From Plantibacter sp. PA-3-X8 (lineage in GTDB: Bacteria; Actinomycetota; Actinomycetes; Actinomycetales; Microbacteriaceae): a DNA stretch of 64,000 nucleotides. Location: assembly GCF_003856975.1 (NCBI RefSeq), contig NZ_CP033107.1, positions 434,001 through 498,000 of the forward strand, written 5' to 3'. Shown here piece by piece: positions 59,810-64,000 of this stretch. The stretch's first letter is position 1, and every line of letters begins with the position of its first letter. The notes below the pieces were generated by a model. That model ran no database searches. It saw nothing but the letters and a program-made list of their open reading frames with translations, and was not told the origin of the DNA. The position numbers and the translations under genes were made by a program.

Positions 59810-60271
59810 ATGATCAGCGAGCAGCCTCCCGTCGAGTACCACGTCGCCAGAGCGGCCGAGATGGATCCGGTGACGCTCTACCGCGTGCTGAAGATCCGCG
59901 TCGACGTCTTCGTCGTCGAGCAGACGGCGCTCTTCGCCGATCTCGACGGACGCGACATCGAGGACGGCACCCTCATCGCCTGGGCGCAGGAGGGCGACGA
60001 GGTGCTCGCGACGATCCGGATCCTGACCGAGGCCGAGCACTCCGAGATCGGACGCGTGGCCACCGCGTTCACCGCCCGCGGGCGGGGTCTCGCCGCGGAA
60101 CTGATCCGTCGCGCCGTGGCCGACCACGGGCATCGGGAACTCCGCATGGGCGCCCAGAAACGCCTCGCCGACTGGTACGGCCGGTTCGGATTCGAGATCA
60201 GCGGCCCCGACTACGTCGAGGACGACATCGTGCACGTTCCGATGACGCGCGTGGCCACCCCGAGGGACTGA
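59810..60271 (+). CDS. GNAT acetyltransferase, ElaA-like
   Basis: 153-residue acetyltransferase. LYRVLKIRVDVFVVEQTALF is characteristic of the ElaA group; the acetyl-CoA loop appears as IGRVATAFTARGRGLAAELI and the C-terminus as WYGRFGFEISGPDYVEDDI. The acceptor is unknown. The ATG at 59810 follows TACAGT by six bases with no Shine-Dalgarno (leaderless); a GTG at 59807 is possible. It separates the two halves of the heme region. Confidence 0.85.
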   Translation: MISEQPPVEYHVARAAEMDPVTLYRVLKIRVDVFVVEQTALFADLDGRDIEDGTLIAWAQEGDEVLATIRILTEAEHSEIGRVATAFTARGRGLAAELIRRAVADHGHRELRMGAQKRLADWYGRFGFEISGPDYVEDDIVHVPMTRVATPRD

Positions 60272-60287
60272 CCGGCGGCGGGACGCG

Positions 60288-60539
60288 TCAGCGCGCGATG
60301 GCGCGGACGATGCCCCACACGGCCAGCCCGGCCGCACCGGCGAGGCCCGCGACACCGGCGTAGAAGACCGCCGGGCGTTCGACCTTGACGGTCGCGATCT
60401 GCACGATGGCACGACGCTTGGCGCGGTGCACCTGCTTCGGGACGTTGAGCTTGTCCTCGATCGCGTTCAGCGTGGCGACGAGCTCGGCGCGAGCCTGCTC
60501 GGGCGAGGGCGTCGCCCCCGGGAACTGGTCAACGGTCAT
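60288..60539 (-). CDS. DUF3618 membrane-associated protein
   Basis: 83-residue protein: an N-terminal helix (SPEQARAELVATLNAIEDKL), a basic stretch (VHRAKRRAIVQ) and one hydrophobic segment (FYAGVAGLAGAAGLAVWGIV). This is the DUF3618 layout, commonly encoded beside Holin-X proteins in actinobacteria. It overlaps the upstream gene by 11 bases and so is in the same operon. Function unknown, probably envelope related. Confidence 0.8.
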   Translation of the reverse strand: MTVDQFPGATPSPEQARAELVATLNAIEDKLNVPKQVHRAKRRAIVQIATVKVERPAVFYAGVAGLAGAAGLAVWGIVRAIAR

Positions 60540-60951
60540 ACTCGCCGAGTCCCTTCACTGCCTTGATGTCTTCCTTCACGTTGTCCATCGGGCTCGGGTC
60601 CTCGTTGATCTTCTTGAAGTAACGCAGCGCGATGAGCACGAGGACCGCCGCGACGAGGACGAAGAGCACGAAGACGCAGAGCGCCGCCAGCCACGAGGGC
60701 ATGACGAGCGCGAGCGCGAGGATCAGCACGGCGACGAGCACGCCGACCGCGAAGAACAGGAACACCGCGGCGCCGGCGACGAACGCCGCTCCGATGCCCG
60801 CGTACTTGCCCTTGTGGGCCAGCTGCGTCTTGAGGTTGGCGATCTCGGCCTTGACCAGGTTCGAGACGACCCCGGGCAGCTGGCCGACGAGGGTCAGGAG
60901 GGATTCGTCGCGCTTGTCGTAGCGCGGCTCCGAGCGGTTGCGGTCACTCAT
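60529..60951 (-). CDS. Actinobacterial Holin-X family membrane protein
   Basis: 140-residue protein with an N-terminal cytoplasmic helix (SLLTLVGQLPGVVSNLVKAE, family hallmark), two long hydrophobic helices (AAFVAGAAVFLFFAVGVLVA and WLAALCVFVLFVLVAAVLVL) and an acidic C-terminus. Phage holin superfamily III / Holin-X proteins of actinobacteria are normal chromosomal envelope proteins, not lysis genes. The ATG at 60951 is chosen; one at 60960 is in frame. Middle gene of a three-gene operon. Confidence 0.8.
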   Translation of the reverse strand: MSDRNRSEPRYDKRDESLLTLVGQLPGVVSNLVKAEIANLKTQLAHKGKYAGIGAAFVAGAAVFLFFAVGVLVAVLILALALVMPSWLAALCVFVLFVLVAAVLVLIALRYFKKINEDPSPMDNVKEDIKAVKGLGEYDR

Positions 60952-60968
60952 GAACGGCATCGTCGGTG

Positions 60969-61415
60969 CTACTCGCCGCTCTTGGGCTTCGGTGCCGTCG
61001 TCTTGGGCGCGGCAGGCTTGCGCACTGCGGGCTTCGAGGCCGACGACGTCGAGGTGCCGGAGGCCGTGCGTGCGTCCTTGACCGTCTCGGACACGTCCTG
61101 GACGGTGTCTTCGGTCTTCGACTCAGCCTTGCGGTGCACTGAGCCTGTCGAAGTGTCGAGCTTCTGGCCGGGCGTCGAGCCCTGCTGGCTGACGACCTTC
61201 GCGACGGCGCTGACGCCGCTCCACAGAGCCGCGGGGACCTCGCTGATGCGTGCCTTGGCGAAGTCCTCGACCCTGCCGCGCTGCGCGCGCACCGGCTTCG
61301 CGTTCCACAGCTTGACCCACTGCGTCTTGATCTGCTCGTAGCGTTCGCGTCCGGCGCGGGTACCGAGCACGTAGCCCGTGAGCCCACCGACGACGAACAT
61401 GACCTTGCCCTTCAT
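60969..61415 (-). CDS. YtxH-like membrane-anchored protein with Pro/Ala/Lys tail
   Basis: 148-residue protein. The N-terminal GKVMFVVGGLTGYVLGTRAG is a glycine-rich membrane helix like that of YtxH/DUF proteins, followed by an amphipathic region (RERYEQIKTQWVKLW). A low-complexity tail (KPAVRKPAAPKTTAPKPKSG) ends it. Residues near 93-100 (DTSTGSVH) are encoded by a family B repeat in a different frame from the prpD insertion. GGAGG precedes the ATG. First gene of the small envelope operon. Confidence 0.75.
   Translation of the reverse strand: MKGKVMFVVGGLTGYVLGTRAGRERYEQIKTQWVKLWNAKPVRAQRGRVEDFAKARISEVPAALWSGVSAVAKVVSQQGSTPGQKLDTSTGSVHRKAESKTEDTVQDVSETVKDARTASGTSTSSASKPAVRKPAAPKTTAPKPKSGE
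61134..61155. repeat. Family B repeat inside the YtxH-like gene (B9)
   Basis: GCACTGAGCCTGTCGAAGTG is a plus-oriented copy read in frame on the minus strand as DTSTGSV, within the disordered half of the protein. Confidence 0.8.
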
Positions 61416-61547
61416 GGCGCCTCCGTCTGTTCGAGTGGTGCTGTGATGCTGCATCCAACGGGACCAGCGTAGTCGGGTGTCACTCCGACGCCACCATCCA
61501 GTCGGGGGTTGACAGGAAAAGATGCCGGGTCGGGCATATGGGCGTGT

Positions 61548-63092
61548 CTACCGCTGCAGCGCCTGATGGCGGAGTCGTGCCGCCGCCTCGTGGGCGTCGG
61601 GCACCACCGAGGCGAGCCCCGTGCCCGACAACCAGGCACCCGTGACCGCGAGGTCGGGCACCTCGGCCACTGCTTCCCGGATGGCCGTCGAGCGTTCGCG
61701 CTGGCCGCGGGCGGCGGTCGGCTGCGTCCCCGTCCAGGAGATGCGGTGGAAGCCGCGGACGCTGCCCGGGTCGAGCTGGACGCCGAGCATCGCGGACGCG
61801 TCGTGCAACGCCGTCGAGAGCAGCTCCTCGTCGGTCAACGCGCTCGTCGCGTCGGCTTCGCCCTGACGACCGAAGGACAGGCGGACGACGTGGCGGTGCT
61901 CGCCCTGCGCCTTCGCGCGGTCGGCGAGCCAGGCCCACTTCGCCGTCGCATGGGTGAGCGCCTTGGCGTGGAGCGTCGAGCCGGGTGCGACGAGCAGCCC
62001 GGAGCCACGCGGTGCAGCGTCGAGTGCCGGTTCGTCGAGCACGATCGTCACGAGCTCGATCGGCGCCGGCAGGACCGGGTCGCCCACGTCGTCGCCGGCG
62101 GCGGGGAGGTCGCGAAGCGCCGGCCCGACGTCGGCCAGCAGGTTGCGGGCCGGCTGCTCGGGCGTCGCGATGAGGACGAGGTCGGCCTCGAGCACCCGGC
62201 CGTCGGTCAGGGCGACGTACCAGGGGGCTTTCGACCCGCCTGCAGCCGCGGGACGCTCGCTCATCCGTGGGAGGCCGGCGTCGCCGAGGCCGACACCCGG
62301 TCCGTCCACGTCGATGTCGAACGGGTTCCGGGAGATCGCCGTGACGGCGACGCCGGTGATGAGCGTCGACCCCCACCGCTCGAGTTCCGCGGTCAAGCCG
62401 TCGACGAGGACGGTCATGCCGCCGTCGAGGCCACCGACCGCGGCACCGGCGGGCGCGTTCTCCCGGAGAGCCGCCACGGCGAGGGACAGCGCCCCGGTGC
62501 GCGTCAGCGCGGCGTTCAGCCCGGGAGCCGCGCGGTCGACGTCGAGGTCGTCTGGAGCGGCCGAGTAGACGCCCGAGGTGACCGGAGCGACGAGGAGATC
62601 GTGGACGGCCGCGCCCATGCGCTTCCGGACGAGCGCACCGAGGTTGTGCTCGGTGCCGATCGTGAGCGGCGGGCGGATGCGGTCGAGGTAGGCGCGCAGG
62701 GCACCCTTCCAGCCGATGACCCGACGGACGTCGTCGGCGAGGGGGTTCGTCGGGATGCCCAGCAGTCCCGCCTTGGGGAGCGGGACACTCCGCTGCGGCT
62801 GTCCGGGCTTGGCGACGTGCAACCAGGCCCCGGCCCGGTTGGGACGCACGACGCGGTCGGTCAGGCCCAGTTGCTCGATGAGCTCGGCGACCGAGCCACC
62901 GCGCGTCGCGAAGCTCTCGGCACCGACGTCGACGCGGAGACCCGCGACCTCGGCGGCCGCGAGCGCGCCACCGAACGACTCCTGCGCGTCGACGACCGTC
63001 ACCGAGATGCCGACCTTGGCGCAGTCGACTGCGCCGACGAGTCCGGCCACACCACCGCCGATGACGACGAGACGCTTGGGCTCGAGACTCAT
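61548..63092 (-). CDS. hemY: Coproporphyrinogen III / protoporphyrinogen oxidase HemY
   Basis: 514-residue FAD enzyme oxidising the tetrapyrrole macrocycle; in the coproporphyrin-dependent route its substrate is coproporphyrinogen III (CgoX). FAD motif VVIGGGVAGLVGAVDC at the N-terminus, EVAGLRVDVGAESFATRGGS, GVYSAAPDDLDVD and the C-terminal VTGAWLSGTGLASVV FAD-contact segment. Start overlaps the hemE stop by four bases (ATGA). Residue QxW changes that would rule out activity are not seen. Confidence 0.93.
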   Translation of the reverse strand: MSLEPKRLVVIGGGVAGLVGAVDCAKVGISVTVVDAQESFGGALAAAEVAGLRVDVGAESFATRGGSVAELIEQLGLTDRVVRPNRAGAWLHVAKPGQPQRSVPLPKAGLLGIPTNPLADDVRRVIGWKGALRAYLDRIRPPLTIGTEHNLGALVRKRMGAAVHDLLVAPVTSGVYSAAPDDLDVDRAAPGLNAALTRTGALSLAVAALRENAPAGAAVGGLDGGMTVLVDGLTAELERWGSTLITGVAVTAISRNPFDIDVDGPGVGLGDAGLPRMSERPAAAGGSKAPWYVALTDGRVLEADLVLIATPEQPARNLLADVGPALRDLPAAGDDVGDPVLPAPIELVTIVLDEPALDAAPRGSGLLVAPGSTLHAKALTHATAKWAWLADRAKAQGEHRHVVRLSFGRQGEADATSALTDEELLSTALHDASAMLGVQLDPGSVRGFHRISWTGTQPTAARGQRERSTAIREAVAEVPDLAVTGAWLSGTGLASVVPDAHEAAARLRHQALQR

Positions 63093-64000
63093 GCGGGCTG
63101 CCAATCGTGGGCGAGGGCGACGATGCGGGTCAGGACGTCCGGGTCGGTCTCGGGCGGGACCCCGTGGCCGAGGTTGAGGACGTGCGACGGCGCCGCCGTC
63201 CCGCGCTGGAGGATGTCGAGGACGTGCGCCTCGAGGACCGGCCATGGGGCGGCGAGCAGTGCCGGGTCGATGTTGCCCTGCACGGGGACGGCGCCACCGA
63301 GACGTCGGATGCCCTCGTCGAGCGCCAGCCGGTAGTCGATCCCGACGACGTCGGCGCCGACCCGGTGCATCGCACCGAGCAGCTCGCCCGTCCCGACGCC
63401 GAAGTGCACCTTCGGGACGGGGAGGTCGGCGACGTGCGCGAGCGCGGCCCGGGAGGCCGGGGCGACATGACGCTCGTAGTCCTCGAGGGAGAGCGCCCCC
63501 GCCCACGAGTCGAAGAGCTGCGCGGCCGATGCACCGGCGAGCACCTGGGCGCGGAGGAAGCGACCGGTGACGTCCGCGCACCAGGCCATGAGCTTCGCCC
63601 ACGACTCCGGGTCGGCGTGCATGAGGGTGCGGGCGGCGAGGTGGTCCTTCGACGGTCCGCCCTCGACGAGATAGGCGGCGAGCGTGAACGGTGCACCCGC
63701 GAAGCCGATGAGCGGCGTGCGGCCGTCGCCGATCCCCGCGAGCCCGGCGATGGTGAGCGCGACGCCCTCGCGGATCGGTGCAAGCGTGTCGTCGAGGACG
63801 GCCGGGTCGAGCGCGACGAGCGCGTCGACCTCGGCGGCCGTCCGAACCGCCGACCCCATGACGGGACCACGGCCCGGCACGATCTCGACCGCGACCCCGG
63901 CCTGCTTCAGCGGCACCACGATGTCGCTGAAGAAGATGGCCGCGTCCGTCCGGTGCCGTCGGATGGGCTGGAGGGTGATCTCGCTCGCCATCGCCGGGTC
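63089..64000 (-). CDS. hemE: Uroporphyrinogen decarboxylase, N-terminus cut by window edge
   Basis: Last ~303 residues of HemE, which makes coproporphyrinogen III from uroporphyrinogen III. Visible family blocks are ITLQPIRRHRTDAAIFFSDI (with the catalytic Asp), LIGFAGAPFTLAAYLVEGG, LFDSWAGALS, VQGNIDPALL and NLGHGVPPETDPD. The frame is open to the window end, so the true start lies beyond 64000; the internal Met at 63991 is not the start. First gene of hemE-hemY as seen here. Confidence 0.95.
   Translation of the reverse strand, partial: DPAMASEITLQPIRRHRTDAAIFFSDIVVPLKQAGVAVEIVPGRGPVMGSAVRTAAEVDALVALDPAVLDDTLAPIREGVALTIAGLAGIGDGRTPLIGFAGAPFTLAAYLVEGGPSKDHLAARTLMHADPESWAKLMAWCADVTGRFLRAQVLAGASAAQLFDSWAGALSLEDYERHVAPASRAALAHVADLPVPKVHFGVGTGELLGAMHRVGADVVGIDYRLALDEGIRRLGGAVPVQGNIDPALLAAPWPVLEAHVLDILQRGTAAPSHVLNLGHGVPPETDPDVLTRIVALAHDWQPA

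Noticed and set aside
60529..60951. Possible prophage remnant because of a holin-like protein
   Set aside because: No endolysin, capsid, integrase or att site nearby. Actinobacterial Holin-X proteins are ordinary chromosomal genes and DUF3618 is their usual neighbour.

Overview
The window is a dense, high-GC chromosomal segment, very probably from a Microbacteriaceae-type actinobacterium. I infer this from the codon usage, the coproporphyrin-dependent heme genes (hemE, hemY, hemQ, hemH), an actinobacterial HemQ, polyprenol-phosphate mannosyltransferase, DUF3618/Holin-X envelope proteins and many genes that look leaderless (TANNNT six or seven bases before the start codon). No tRNA, rRNA, CRISPR array, phage block or transposase gene was recognised. 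No gene-free stretch exceeds 300 bases; the intergenic gaps contain mainly operators, terminators and two families of short dispersed repeats.

1-21 kb is a sugar-catabolism region built around L-rhamnose. It opens with an ABC importer (two permeases and a lipoprotein receptor; its ATPase lies outside the window). Further on come the mutarotase (rhaM), isomerase (rhaI), kinase (rhaK) and a fused aldolase/lactaldehyde dehydrogenase (rhaEW). A 2-hydroxyacid dehydrogenase and a GntR-lldD pair follow, so rhamnose can be taken to L-lactate and then pyruvate. LacI-like operators with a central CGATT core precede rhaM, rhaI, rhaEW and the GntR-lldD pair. Interspersed are an aldo/keto reductase, a LacI regulator with an arabinose/fucose-isomerase-like enzyme, a divergent AlkD-like protein, an SDR, an MFS exporter, and an alpha/beta hydrolase facing a TetR repressor across two operators.

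21-37 kb is mixed: an NmrA-like SDR, dolichol-phosphate-mannose-type synthase, a DdaH-like amidinohydrolase divergent from an Lrp regulator, a small GntR, fused PutA, an FAD oxidoreductase and an AlkA-like glycosylase. Two large paralogous secreted Ig-like-repeat proteins follow, flanking a DUF3060 lipoprotein and a thioesterase.

37-46 kb handles short acyl-CoAs: prpD-prpB-prpC (methylcitrate cycle), an unknown gene with a large dyad element upstream and a 16-bp tandem repeat downstream, an XRE regulator, and a four-gene beta-oxidation operon. 46-53 kb holds trhO, an SRPBCC protein, L-lactate dehydrogenase, an ABC exporter pair, an AcuI-type reductase and two DUF4190-like membrane proteins.

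53.5-64 kb is heme biosynthesis on the minus strand: hemE-hemY, then after three small envelope proteins and a GNAT gene, hemQ-hemH-hemC-hemD-hemB-hemL with tightly overlapping reading frames.

Two repeat families cut across the whole window. Family A (eight copies, about 68-90 bp) consists of nested inverted repeats always lying at gene 3' ends, with covarying arms. Family B (core CCTGAGCCTGTCGAAGGG) lies between genes but also inside or at the ends of reading frames, where it encodes peptides such as ALRQAQGP. These are the best candidates here for undescribed biology.
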